NCBI GenBank assembly: GCA_043228905.1
Contig: JBHGNT010000007.1
Location: forward strand, 5,394,001 to 5,458,000
Direction: 5' to 3'
Source: Azolla caroliniana
Lineage: Eukaryota > Polypodiophyta
DNA length: 64,000 nt
A program made the translations under genes and the position numbers. The notes under the pieces were generated by a model. It worked only from the letters and a program-made list of their open reading frames with translations. It had not been told where the DNA came from and made no database searches. This document shows, piece after piece, positions 10,798-22,173 of the stretch; the stretch's first letter is position 1, and every line of letters begins with the position of its first letter.

Positions 10798-13700
10798 CTA
10801 CAAATTCCATGACATACTATTGTAAATACATTCATACACATTAGCACCAACAGTGTATAAACCGGAGCAGCTATTGTATTCTGACATTGGGACGTTGATG
10901 CACCTGACCAAATGAGAGTACATATACGCCGCTGGTTTGTCTTCTAACAGCCTGTACACATATTCGTAGTCATCTAGTTTTGCATAAAAAATGCCTTCGA
11001 TGTAGAATGTCCCGGCAGATACAAAATTTCCCCATGCATCTACAATATTCTGCCTTGCACACTGTTTACTAACCGTGCACTTTAATATATAGAAATCAGC
11101 ACCCTCTGAATTGCCTTCTTCAGCATTTACAGCGAAGTTATCCCCAACGTTCAGGACATCACTCAAAGTATCTCCAAGTCCCTCATATGTGAAGTCAGCA
11201 TTCTGCCCTGTTTCTCCATCAACTGCTTCCTTATCATTCAGAGTGTGATACTCCCAATTCTGAATGTATGCTTTGTTTAGACAATATCTCCAATTTCCCT
11301 GCACACAATGGAAGCAAAAACAAGTCAATTCTCTAACCGCAATACAATGACCATCCAACCTGGAATAACCGCGAACAACATGCAGAGATCGCAATTCGGG
11401 AATTCCTTGGCACTCCCAGGTCTTCTCCCTATTTACTTCATCTATCTTCACTTCCCAAAATTCACGTTTGTTATCTCGGACTTGTGAGGAATAAACACCT
11501 GTGGCACTCGTTGACATATTTGTTCTTAAAAATTCAACTACATGTGATGCACAATTCATGTGCACACCATCTGTCTTTAGTTGTTCATGGGTAAGTGCCC
11601 GCTTTATAACAGCCCCTGCACCATCATGTTCACCTTTACCATGGCCAGACCCAAAAAAATTCCATCTCATCTCCAAACCTGTTATAGCAGGATACCTCCC
11701 CACAAAATAAAATGGACGTCGAGCCTTGAATTGTGACGCAGCTCCGTCAGACTAGACCCAATGTTGAGTAAGCTCCAAATGTTGAGCTAATAACCACTGC
11801 CAATGTAACTTAAAACAGTGTTGGACGAACAAGGTATCATGCTTCTTATCATCGGAAATAAAGAAATGAATTACTTTTTTAACATCACCTGAAACTCGAA
11901 AATATGTTATGTGCACAAAAATGGTTACCTGAACTGAACACCAATGCATAGATTGAATTTCATTCTGTTGCTTGAAAGTATAATTCTCTGCGAAATCTAC
12001 TACTGAGACTACTACATCATTTGGGAAATCAGATATGCAAGTCTTAAACTGATGGGCCTGCCATGAATAAATGAAGTTGTGTTTAATGAACTTTCCTAGA
12101 GATACTACAAACAGAGACACCAAATCCCTTGGTTTAAGCATCTTCCGAACTAGATCCTTTCTTTTACACACCTTTCCTTCGAAATTGGTGTTCATTGACT
12201 CAAATAACTTCACAGAGATCAATATTTCACTACTCAATTCATTTGGACAACACCTAAATCTAGTAGGGCCACAATCTTGACATAAACCCATGACACATTT
12301 ATGAATATGGAAGATAGCGTCAGTTTCTCTCGGACACAATATTGAATCTAATAAATAACTCATGGAAGAGATAACGTGCTCATATGATTTACACTCCTCT
12401 TGTGGGCTTGATCGACAGATTGGGCACCCACATGTGCAAACTGTATTAGTTAGGGATGCGCTATGGTGACGTAGTAGATTAACAGAGTCCTTCAGAAAAC
12501 CCATCTGTACATGGTAAATGCAACAACATGTGTATCGATCCTTTAAGCGTCTCACAAAGTGTGGCTTAAGAGACTCGAATGTTCGTAGTTGAACTTTGAT
12601 AGTTGGATGCATTCGTTTGAACCTAATAAATAAATCGACCTGCGTAATAAAGGGGAATTAGTTATTCTCGTAACTAGCTAACTATCCTAGTAGCTAATTA
12701 GCTATTCTAGTAGCTAATTAACTATTCTAGTAGCTAATTAGCTATTCTAGTAGCTAATTAGCTGTCCTAGTAGCTAATTAGCTGTCCTAGTAGCTAATTA
12801 GCTGTCGTAGTAGCTAATTAGCTATCATGGTAGCTAATTAGCTGCTCTAGTAGCTAATTAGCTATCATGGTGGCTAATTAGCTTTCCTAGTAACTAATTA
12901 GTTGGTCTAGTAGCTAATTAGCTATCATGGTAGCTAATTAGCGGGTCTAGTAGCTAATTAGCTATCATGGTGGCTAATTAGCTGTCCTAGTAACTAATTA
13001 GCTATCATAGTAGCTAATTAGCTATCATGGTAGCTAATTAGCTGGTCTAGTAGCTAATTAGCTATAATGGTGGCTAATTAGCTGTCCTAACTAATTAGCT
13101 ATCATGGTAGCAAATTAGCTGGTCTAGTAGCTAATTAGCTATCACGGTGGCTAATTAGCTATCCTAGTAAGCTAATTAGCTATCATGGTAGCTAATTAGC
13201 TTTCCTAGTAGCTAATTAGCTGGTAATAGCGAAATAGCAAACTAGCTACCAGTATAGCTAATTATCTGGTAGTACCTAAATTAGCTATTGAGAATAGCTA
13301 ATTAGCTATCATGGTAGTAGCTATTGAGAGTAGCCAGTTACCTATGTAGTAGCTATCATAGTAGCTAATTAGCTATCATGGTAGCTAATTAGCTTTCCTA
13401 GTAGCTAATTAGCTGGTAATAACAAAATAACTAACTAGCTACCAGTACAACTAATTATCTGGTAGTACCTAAATTAGCTATTGAGAATAGCTAATTAGCT
13501 ATCATGGTAGTAGCTATTGAGAGTAGCCAGTTACCTATGTAGTAGATATCCTAGTAGCTAACTGAGGTAAATGTAACTGATAAGCTAATTAGCTTTTCTG
13601 CTAATTGAGCTAATTAACTTTCTGAGTAGAGTCAAAACAAATGTTGAGATAAATGTAAATACCTGAGGTACATCAAGAAGATGAATGGGATGCTCCTCGT

Positions 13701-14412
13701 ATTGATTTCTTCCAACACGTTTCCTGCATAAATCCTTTTTATTGGGTGAAACCCTACTCTCATTAGTCCAAAACATTGTGATTACATCCTTGATTTCAAA
13801 TGTTATGGGTGTCATTGGCTTACATCTTGTAGTTAGCTTTAGTAGACTAGTTCCTTCACCCGAGGAAATTATACGGTTCATTGTATTGTACACTGTTTTT
13901 CTACTAACACCAATTACCTTAGATAGCTCACTGATGTTTATATCGTCAACATCACTATTAAGTAACATCATTAGACTAGACCTTTTTAAGACAAGATCAT
14001 CTTCTGACCTGCTCATGGATACGAAACTATTACGCAGATTATTTACTAAAATAGATGATATGTTTGCATTAAGACCATCACAATCAACTAAGTCCTTTAT
14101 CGATGGATCATTACATATTCCATAAAGTACTACCTTCTTTTCTTCATTGCTGATGTGCTTGGTTTGAACATTGAAATAGTCTACAACCTTTCTCTCTATG
14201 ATGGTAGTCGCATTACTTACATTCTCATCTAAACTATCCTTACCTTTACTGAGTGTGGCTTTCGTATCCTTCAACAATTGACGATGTTTCCTTTTTTTTT
14301 CTGCCCAATAGTTTCGTATGGCTTGTTGTGTCTTGATAACATCATCCCTATCCTTATGATCATTGAGGGGTAATTCTAAACACCCTTCTTCCCCTTCCAT
14401 TTGGCTGGACAT
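10798..14412 (-). pseudogene. J transposase (DDE/DDD type), one nonsense codon
   Basis: Two exons: 14412-13663 (250 codons, donor after ...VPQ) and 12639-10798, joined in phase 0 for about 863 codons. Exon 1 has a predicted helix-turn-helix (ISELSKVIGVSRKTVYNTM, near residue 175). Exon 2 has a Cys-rich segment (CTCGCPIC and later CQDC/CC), then three blocks in the order expected for an RNase H-fold transposase: VVDFAENY (about 11995), SDGAASQFK (about 11750) and GSGHGKGEHDGAGAVIK (about 11650). The acidic residues of these blocks are likely the catalytic triad. A TAG at 11752-11754 interrupts the frame directly before SDG; the frame continues open on both sides, so it is a single point lesion. 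The start ATG at 14412 follows a stop-rich leader. Superfamily not assigned with certainty. Confidence 0.8.
12640..13662. repeat. AGCTAATTAGCT array filling the transposase intron
   Basis: The 1023-bp intron between the two transposase exons is an array of AGCTAATTAGCT with 8-bp linkers (ATCATGGT, GTCCTAGT, GGTCTAGT), giving a strict 20-bp period through much of 12680-13080. A longer unit (about 13210-13330) is duplicated at about 13390-13540. Borders are minus-strand GTATTT at the donor and TTACGCAG at the acceptor. Confidence 0.93.
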
Positions 14413-14756
14413 GTTAAAACCCTAAATTTCCAGAAAAAAAAACAAGTATTAAAGATGGCTATGGGCAACAACAATACACAAAAATATTCCACAATACACA
14501 AGATTAGACACAACAATACACAAGATAATCAATAGAAAGAAAAGTTATTGCAATCCAAGACCGAACAGTAGAGGATTTCACTCCGTTGGATCGAACAGTT
14601 GAGGAGACGATCCAAGACCGACCAATGGCAACAACTGAGTGTAGAATGTTGCCGTTGGATGAGTGAACTCCGTCAACTCGAAATGTGGAAGCAATCCGGG
14701 ACTGGACAATAGCGGCAACTGAGTATAGAATGATGGTAATGGAGGAGAGAACCCCG
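14413..14756 (-). promoter_or_regulatory. leader and presumed promoter side of the transposase gene
   Basis: No frame. On the minus strand this lies just upstream of the transposase ATG. Positions 14455-14525 contain short repeats of acaatacacaa, then unique sequence leading into the 84-bp repeats. No clear TATA box is seen. Confidence 0.4.
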
Positions 14757-15312
14757 TCAGATTAAACAGTTATCGATGATGCTTGGAACGCACATAGAAG
14801 GCACCTGAGAGTAGAGTGGCACAAAGAAGAGAACCCCTTCAGATTGAACAGTTACCAATGATGCTTGAAACGCACAGTAGCGGCCCCTGAGTGAGAGTGG
14901 AAAAGAGAAGAGAACCCCGTCAGATTGAATAGCTCTTTGATGATGCTTGGAACGCACAGTAGCGGCCCCTTGAGTGTAGAGTGGCAAAGAGAAGAGAACC
15001 CCGTCAGATTGAACAACTCTTTGATGATGCTTGGAACGCACAACAGCGGCCCCTGAGTGTAGAGTGGCACAGAGAAGAGAACCCTGTCAGATTGAACAGC
15101 TCTTCGATGATGCTTGGAACGCACAATAGTGGCCCCTAAGTGTAGAGTGGCACAGAGAAGAGAACCCCGTTAGATTGAACAGCTCTTTGATGATGCTTGG
15201 AATGCATAGTAGTGGCCCCTGAGTGTAGAGTGTCACAAAGAAGAGAACCCCGTCAGATTGAGCAGCTCTTTGATGATGCTGGGAACGCACAGTAGCGGCC
15301 CCTCAGTGTAGA
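14757..15312. repeat. about seven tandem repeats of roughly 84 bp
   Basis: The unit gatgatgcttggaacgcaca...gagaaccccgtcagattgaac recurs at about 14775, 14857, 14938, 15022, 15107, 15190 and 15273. Spacing is 82-85 bp. Copies diverge by scattered substitutions and 1-bp indels. It lies upstream of the transposase promoter side, near the right end of J. Frames in it are shadows. Confidence 0.9.
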
Positions 15313-15645
15313 GTGGCGGCAGGTGGACTCGATAGGGTTTAGCAACAGTGGTAGCAACTAACCCACAGTACTCAACTAGAGATGGCCTACGTGATGTGGC
15401 AAAGGATCATGCATAATGGACCTAGGAATTCGATATATAATTTATGGTTCACATTTATGGTGCACACATCAATTTATGTTGCACATTTATGGCACTCATT
15501 TACATATGTAATTAAAACACTCTAGTATTTTCAATGGTAGTTTTTTGCATATTTAATTTATTAATGATGGCTTTTTATTAAAATGACTATTTATCAATGG
15601 TAGCTTTTTGCATAGTTAATTAGCTATTTCAAGGACATAGCTAAT

Positions 15646-15670
15646 TGTTTCCACTCGCATGCTTTCACCC
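15646..15670 (-). repeat. right terminal inverted repeat of J
   Basis: The reverse complement reads GGGTGAAAGCATGCGAGTGG plus AAACA. ATAG follows at 15671-15674, matching 5108-5111. Confidence 0.88.
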
Positions 15671-15674
15671 ATAG

Positions 15675-16060
15675 TCAAATAACCATTATATGTAAACAAA
15701 GCATGAGAGACAAATGACGTCATGCTCTTAAGCTCTTAGTTCATGTGAGACCCTATATAAAGGGACTCTTTTCTTATGTAAAGAGGAAAAAAAAGGGGAG
15801 AAGAGAGAAGAAGAAGAAAGAAAGATATATTAACGTCTTCTAAGGCCAAAATTGGCCCATGAGACAAATTCCTATTTTCCGAGAGGCATTTGTAAAGCTT
15901 AAAAATGTTTTAAAGAATCTTTACAACCACATGCAAATAAAACATTTTCACAGTAACAAAAAATGGGATATTTACCCATTCATCGAAAGTAAAAATTAAA
16001 AATAAAAAAAAAGATAAAAATAGAGTTGTAAGCTAAATAGTTCTAGTAAAATAACAAACA
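15675..16060 (+). other. AT-rich flank without a gene
   Basis: It contains CTATATAAAGG (about 15752), a purine-rich tract (15783-15827), and the block atattaacgtcttctaaggccaaaattggcc that resembles the left flank of J at about 4865-4900. A-rich sequence follows at about 15985-16020. Nothing else is recognised. Confidence 0.4.
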
Positions 16061-16064
16061 TGTT

Positions 16065-17204
16065 CTATATAAGAAACATGTTTTGCAATGAAAATGATGT
16101 TATACTAGGCCTAATTTCATTTCCATCCAAGTCTCTCGAAGAGAAGCGGGAGGTCAAAGGGTTTCGATGTGGATGTGGCCGTGGTCCCAATGTAAAAGGT
16201 ACCCCAACCATAACTTCTAGTCGACGTAGCTCACATTCCCTTATCTTCTTAATCTTTTCTACTCCGTGCCGACTTGTTTTGAAGCCCAACATCTGAGGGT
16301 GTTTGGTTGTTCTTTGCATTTCTGCTTCCTCAAGAGAGAGGCCAAGCGGCATAAGTGTATCCACATTCATCGTCTCCCCTTGTTCCTGAAAAATTACACT
16401 AGTTACATGTTGATGAATAGCAAAAGGGTTATGGTTAACACTTTGTAATTTATTCTCCCTATGTTGTTTTAGCTCTAAGATATACCTACCCAGTCCCTTT
16501 ACATCCGGGGTATCTAATAGTTTGGAGAGGGTGGGAGAGGGTCCTAATATGTCTTGGTATTCCGCCCGTATCTTGGCATAAGTTGGCCACTTGCATGTTA
16601 AGTGATACTCATCCTCTATCTCTATGTGGCATAACCTACATAGCCTTTCCTCTCTAGGGACTCTATTAGCTCGACCATTCTCAATCTCAAGTTGGTGAGA
16701 TGATATCCTAAGTTGTCCAATGGTCACCCTTAGTGCATTTGATAAGAATGTATCTAGATATCTTGGTCGTGTAATAAAACCTAACTTAGAGAAGTGCAAG
16801 AAGTGTTCCTTATAATACAACATTTTAGATGGGAGTGGTTCTCGTGGGGTGATCCATTTATATCAAGTGTAAATTTGCCATATTTCTTGGCGTATCACTT
16901 TATTACAGTCTTCATGAGAGATTAGAGTTTGATCAATCCCATGGTTGTACTTAAGGGGAGGTAGGTTATTAATGTCTATGCCGTTTGCAAGTAACCAACT
17001 CACCACAATGCTATACCAAGAGCTAGTGTCTCCCGATGCATGTAGTGATCGGGATGCCTCAAAGGCTCGACGGGATATCCTATCTTGTGGTTGGCTATGT
17101 ATATGATCAATAAAAACTACCACTTGAAAAAGTGATTCTACTAACATCGGGGGGAGAATGAACTTTGCTCTAATAATGTCATGTGGTACTGTCAATTTGC
17201 TTCG
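16065..17204 (-). pseudogene. LINE (non-LTR retrotransposon) ORF2 C-terminal remnant
   Basis: The minus strand reads one frame from about 17204 down to 16065 with a single TGA at 16863-16865. The part after it has the typical tail of a non-LTR RT protein: LRISSHQLEIENGR, then a CRLC...H..C cluster followed by a basic/aromatic stretch (about 16630-16580). The RT catalytic core is not present; the copy is cut at 17204 by an LTR fragment. No poly(A)/poly(T) tail is seen at the 3' side. Confidence 0.6.
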
Positions 17205-17303
17205 GAGTTGACGTTGTCGCAGTAATTCGCGAGTACGTGTAGAAAGGGGCGGGACCACGTGGGTCTCGGACGAGGAAGAGATGGATGTCGAGAAGCCGAC
17301 TCT
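17205..17303 (-). mobile_element. terminal fragment of a family C LTR
   Basis: The reverse complement matches the last ~100 bp of the C LTR (19282-19381 and 29481-29580), including the stretch gtcggcttctcgac...catctcttcctcg. It starts at the LTR end (plus-strand TGTCGCAGTAAT) and is cut at 17304, where element G begins. Confidence 0.75.
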
Positions 17304-17772
17304 TGTTGTCCACTGGAATAGTAACCGACGAACAGGAGTGCAGAAATATAGAATATAGTAAAAATGTAACGCATGTAAACGATTCACGCGGGAAGTGTGA
17401 ACGGCTAAAAGACCTTGTGTATATAAAGGGCAAAAATCCTCTGATAGAGGTAGCGTGTAAATTTGAATGCAGAAAGTGTATCTTAATAGAGTTCTATCTT
17501 CTCTGATCCCTGTGCGTATTTGTGATTAATCTACTGTGTGTCTGTGATTCTTGGTGGCGTAGCATAATTGTAAGATCGTAGGCGTGAGTGACAGTGTGGT
17601 TACTAGTGCACTGTCTAAGGAGTTTGGTTGTAGCCGTCTCCCTTCTACGCTACTAGGATACAGGAAGTATCCCATTAAGTATTACGGTATGACTGTACCA
17701 TTCATTGCAACGCAGTCACTTTGAGGTCTAGGTCGAAGGATTGACTGTAGACCGTGTTCCTAATCGGTAACA
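17304..17772 (+). mobile_element. 5' LTR of element G
   Basis: Starts TGTTGTCC and ends CGGTAACA, followed by CTTTTGGCACACTTGG as the likely primer-site region (from 17777). TATA box TGTGTATATAAAGGG lies near 17417-17431. The first ~150 bp match 40282-40429 at the other end. The left edge abuts an LTR fragment, so a few outer bases may be missing. Confidence 0.7.
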
Positions 17773-17775
17773 CTT

Positions 17776-18584
17776 TTGGCACACTTGGTGATCTGTGTCT
17801 CCTCACAGACGAACAACGACGAATGGATGTTTAGCCGCAGACATCCCAGAGAACCAACACGACAAGACCGACCAATCACACGGTCCATCACACGCCAGGC
17901 AGAGGAACGCGCACGACAGAAACCTCGCCTCAATGACCTCAGTGATACCTGTCGGAACCACAAAGACGATTTCTCGCTCCCCAAATACCTCATCGACAAG
18001 CAAGAAGTGCGCTCACCACATAAGCACTGTGGTCTTTCCCTGCCCACCGTAGTGTCCAGCATGGCCTTCTCTTATCCCCACTTCAACGGCGAAACTGACG
18101 CCGCAACCCACATTCGACTGTTCCTGAATGTCTGGAATGCAAATCACATGGCACAGAGACTTTCCAAAGAAGTAGCGCACCAGTCCAAAATGATAGAGTT
18201 CAGATTAACCCTGGATGGGAGAGCAACGTTTTGGCATTCGTAGATGCATCTACTAGCAATCACGACCTTCGACCAGCTGTAATCGGCCTTTCTGCGTTTC
18301 TTTCATCGGAGGGTGCCGCAACACGAAATCCTTGGGCAGTTTTATACAATTAAATAGTTGTCGGTTAAGACTGTAGCGGATTTTAATTTACGCTTCCAAA
18401 ATCTACGACGGAAATTAAAACGGGGCCCGACAGAGGACGAGGCTCGGGAGACATTTCTGGCAGCTTTACGACTACCAATACGGACGACGCTTAACAACAA
18501 TAGCGTGAAAGGAGAAACGAGCGCTACAACTTGAGCTAGATGAAGAAGAGGAAAGGTTTTCGGTGTCCTCATTACGGCAAGCGT
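17776..18584 (+). pseudogene. gag of element G, N-terminal part
   Basis: The frame from 17776 reads a Ty3-type gag: ...FNGETDAATHIRLF near residue 105, then LTLDGRATFWHS. This is the usual gag core order (P/FNGxxD...A..W). A TAG at 18241-18243 and a TAG at 18275-18285 interrupt it. The same frame continues to 18584 with conserved gag features (VADFNLRFQNLRRKLK). It is cut at 18584 by element C and resumes at 29581. Confidence 0.7.
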
Positions 18585-19381
18585 TGTTGTGAAGATTTCC
18601 GGCTATAGAGTAAAACCAGGGTGGAAAGGGCAAGTCGGTGGTGTGCAACATGTGCACATCTATAATAGGAAACGATGTATAGAATAAGAGGGAGTATTTA
18701 TCCCACATTGTAACGCCCTCCCCTCCTTGGTCTATAAAAGGAGGGAGGGGTCTCTTGTGAAAGGGTTGCCCATTTTGAGTTAGGGAGGGTATACCACTTA
18801 GGTCTAGGGTTTGGTAGTGTTCTTCCTCTTCCTCTTATTCTTGTTTCCTTAGGGTTTCTACTTTGGTCTTTTCACTCTATTTCGTTTAGGGTTTATTCTT
18901 CTCCTTCGTGTCTGTTTAGGGTTTAGCTCGGTGAAGAGCTTGTATGTTCAGTGGGGTTTGCTTTTGCTCGGTCTCTTGTGCAAGACCCCGCTCGGCGCGA
19001 TGAGCCCGAGAGCTCCCTGATCGGCGGCTTGGCAACAAATGGTTGTTGCAATCTAATCTACCTTGGTCCGGCTCGAAGCTAACATTGTATCTTGGTCTTG
19101 TATTTTTATATATATAAAGGGTTGTGCGTATTTGTGTCTATGTTGGTGTCGGGCGCGTTCCTTTCCCTTTGTTTCCTGTACATAAGAGGCATGTGTTGAG
19201 TCGGTATTGCGCGCGTAGTCTCTCTCTCTCTTCCTCTCTCGTGTTCGGTAGCCGTCGGTACGCGCCACGACTAGTGCAACCGGGATTGGAGAGAAGTCGG
19301 CTTCTCGACACCCATCTCTTCCTCGTCTGAGACTCCCATGGTCCTGCCCCTTCCTACATGTACCCGTGGATTACCGCGATA
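18585..19381 (+). mobile_element. 5' LTR of C
   Basis: Starts TGTTGTGAAGATTTCC (the 3' copy starts TGTCGCGAAG) and ends CCGCGATA. TATA box GTCTATAAAAGG is at about 18730-18741. Downstream are several AGGGTTT motifs, and a segment near 18977-19030 is shared with the 250-bp repeat of the A1 LTR (tgtgcaagaccccgctcgg). Confidence 0.85.
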
Positions 19382-19385
19382 TCTT

Positions 19386-19403
19386 TGGTGAACCCAACGT
19401 GAA
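19386..19403 (+). other. primer binding site of C
   Basis: TGGTGAACCCAACGTGAA, 4 bases after the LTR end. It has one mismatch to the tRNA-Trp-type site of A1. Confidence 0.75.
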
Positions 19404-19419
19404 AGGGCGGCAAGGGAGA

Positions 19420-20628
19420 ATGGAGTTGGAAGAAGACAGCTTCGCACAACTTTTTCTCGAAGCGGTGAGGGAGTTTGGACGAGCAACAACAAGAAGAGAG
19501 ACGACACAACAAGCTATTGAGCGAGTGGTCGAAAGAGTCGGCCGTTTCAACGGGGACAAAGTCCCATTCTACTTGGAAGCCTACAATGTGGAAATGGAGG
19601 AGCGAGGCGTAGACGAGGCATTGAGGCTGGGTTCTTCTGTCGGGTTGTCGCCGTCCGCATGCACGCAGAAGTGAAGGAGCTCCGAGAAGCTCATAGTTCG
19701 TGGGAGGCCTTTGAAGAGGCGCTCCTGCAAGCATATGGAGGACGACGGAAGAACTGGGGATGATGTGGCTTCAACTAGTGGGTGGCATCGGCGAAGACCC
19801 ACTGGGGCGCAACGAAGGCGTTCTGAGAGTTTGAGCAATGGCTTCGTCGGCTCCTGGAGCGGGAGCAAGGTTTGGTGGGGGCGGACAAAGCCCTATTGTT
19901 CGTTAGGTCGATTGACCGAGTGGAACGGGAGGCCATCGGGATTGAGCTCGAAGACGAGGACGGAGCGAATGGCCTTATGGAGGACTGGTCGAAGGTTGGA
20001 AGGGTATGCCGACGAATAGATGACGAGTGAGCCGATAGAGCTAGGTGGAAGGTGCACGACGACGCGCCATCACAGCGGGAAGAGGGCGAGCGGCAAAGAG
20101 AGTCGGCAAGGCTCGACTTCGGGGCCAGGATTGCGGAGGCATACGTAGCTCTCGAGGCAATGGTCGAGGAAGAGGAAAGATCGAGGCTGCAAGCTGACGC
20201 CGAGGAGATGGACTTGCCCCACGAGATGGCAGAAGATCGGTACGATGGTGCCTTGGGAGAGGGTGCGAAGCAAGCGACCCTCTCGACTTGCAGAGAAAGA
20301 CGGGCCAAGGAGGAGGTTGGAAGCGGAGAAGAGCCCTACACGCGGATTTCGGAGACTCCGGCAATCGAGCCCGTTTGCCAACATAAGACTGGAGAGATGG
20401 AAGGTGCAAGTGAGGAGTCCTGGCACGATGCCTGCGAAGATGAATTGGGAAACGGCCTACGAGAAGGTCGAGGACGGAGCTGTGGCAGAGAAGGAGGAAA
20501 TGAGAGCTGGTGCCGATGGGAGAGGAATCGGGAGTCAAACCAACTGGGGATCGGACTGGTCGGTATCCCGATTTGGGTGGAGCACGATCCAAACGTGGAT
20601 CGTGCGACTAGGGCACGGTTCGGCATGA
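19420..20628 (+). pseudogene. gag-like gene of C, frameshifted
   Basis: ATG at 19420 opens a frame homologous to the A1 gag (RRETTQQAIERVVERVGRFNG near residue 25). A 1-base deletion near 19628 (ctgggttctt against ctggagttctt in A1) moves the frame, and further shifts follow. The C-terminus FGWSTIQTWIVRLGHGSA with stop at 20628 is the family terminus. The extension between has the same acidic/arginine-rich helix (EAMVEEEERSRLQ near 20155) as A1. No knuckle and no pol. Confidence 0.7.
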
Positions 20629-21396
20629 AGGTGCCGACACGGAAGAGGGTGCGAGACGAGCCACCCTCTTTTACATGGGGAGAAAGACCGACAGGGCGGA
20701 GGTCGGGAAGTAGGAAGAAGAAGATCGAGAGTACAGAACGAGTTCGGCGGGATCTGCATTGGAGCCGAAACTCCGGATGTTGGAAAATCAAGCCTAGGCG
20801 GGGCTTGATCGATTATAGAGTGGATGCTTTCTGCCGACACCACTAAAAGGGTCGGTGGCCCCAGATGTGTCGTTGGTAGTTGTTACGAAATCGGTGTCCC
20901 CCACATCTTGACCAGAGACTTCGTCAGTTCGGCCGGCATGGCAACGTGAGACCAAAAGAGAAGGGAGATGGTGGGGAAGCGTATGGAAAGAAGCCGACCA
21001 AACCGGAACATGATCGGTTGGGACCAAACAGGGCAAGGACCAAGCTGGCATGATTGGAGATCGGGTAGGACGAGTCGCAACACATGGTGGGAGCCGGTGA
21101 GCGCAAGAAGGAGGCCAAGCAGGCATGACGACTACGGTTCCATGAAAGACCAAAAATGGGTGGGACCCTCCAAACCTATTCTAGAGACTTCGGCGGTTGC
21201 GGATGAACGTAAGACCGGAGAGACGTCGAGTGGCGGCGAGGAGTCGGTTACTGGAGTGGAACAAGAGATGCGCGAGTGGCCATCGAGGGCCGAAGCAAGC
21301 ACGGGTACGGGACGACGTTTGGCACAGGTAGTGCCAAACAAGGAAGGCGGAAGACGCCACATGGCACGGCGACCATAGAAGGAACAAGGAGCACGT
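20629..21396 (+). mobile_element. 3' internal region of C up to the B insertion
   Basis: Degenerate repeated blocks of the gag-only families (e.g. gacgagccaccctcttttacatgggg near 20652, related to 43031-43060 in F and 51690 in the composite). No supported gene. Confidence 0.6.
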
Positions 21397-22097
21397 TGTC
21401 GCTTTGTTATGCGCGTGCGTGGAGAACAAGGCGGGACCACTGGGGTCTTGGACTGAGGAATAGGTGAGAAAAGGGAGAGAGAGAGAGACACGCTCACACA
21501 TGTATAGACAAAGAAGCGCACGGGAACGCGGCCAACAACACAGGAGACACGAGTTGAGCAGGAGATAGAGTATAAGAACACTAGTGTGTGTATATAAATA
21601 TATGTATGTATTTGTATGTATGCAGACGACTCGAACGGTTACAGCCAATCAGGTCGGCGAGATGGATGCCGACGCCTGATCACCCATGCACACAGGGGAG
21701 CAAGATGGAGATTCTGCCACAAGCACACGGGCATTCCACAGAGCCGAATCAGCCTCTCGAGAACCTGCGCAAAAGAAAGCTATGGAGAACGACAGGGAAG
21801 AAGAGCTCGGTCCCAGTCCGACAGCACTTCGTCCCCTCAGGCGCGTGATACCTTCTCTCCCCGTCTCCCTCTCTTTTATAGCTGAAGGAGGGAGGCCGTT
21901 TCACCCGTTTACATCACATTAATTCTCTGTCCTTTCGGATAGAGATACTCCTCGATTCTCCTTATAGAATATTGCTACCTAGGATTCGACTTTTGTGCCT
22001 ACCTATCTACTATACAACAAGGGGTGTGCCCACGTGTAAGGGCCGGTTCACACACGCTATACGCGGTTTGCGCCTGGGGACGGTTTTCTTCACGACA
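21397..22097 (-). mobile_element. 3' LTR of B
   Basis: 701 bp, direct repeat of 27633-28331. On the minus strand it starts TGTCGTGAAGAAAACC and ends AACGCGCATAACAAAGCGACA-like. TATA: plus-strand cttttatagctg (21871-21882), that is CAGCTATAAAAG on the element strand. Confidence 0.9.
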
Positions 22098-22113
22098 TCC
22101 GCCCCCACCTAAC
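22098..22113 (-). other. polypurine tract of B
   Basis: Minus strand AGGTGGGGGCGGA immediately before the LTR start, identical to that of A1 and the composite. Confidence 0.8.
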
Positions 22114-22173
22114 CGCACATCTACCAGTATGCGCCAAAATTGGGTTCCTACTGGAGAAAACCGGTCCTTGCTT

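Larger units (their letters stand above)
5112..15670. mobile_element. DNA transposon J with two convergent genes
   Basis: Inverted termini of 25 bp (5112-5136 and 15646-15670; GGGTRAAAGCATGCGAGTGG core, one mismatch) are flanked by a direct ATAG (5108-5111 and 15671-15674). Inside are a plus gene (5363-10450) and a minus transposase gene (14412-10798), transcribed toward each other. The palindrome AGCTAATTAGCT occurs next to the left end (5144-5155), nearly at the right end (15614-15625, one mismatch), twice between the genes (10583-10594, 10605-10616), and in large arrays inside one intron of each gene. A 4-bp duplication rules out hAT (8 bp), Mutator (about 9) and typical CACTA or PIF (3). 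Sola-type elements are known for 4-bp duplications, but I assign no superfamily. Confidence 0.85.
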
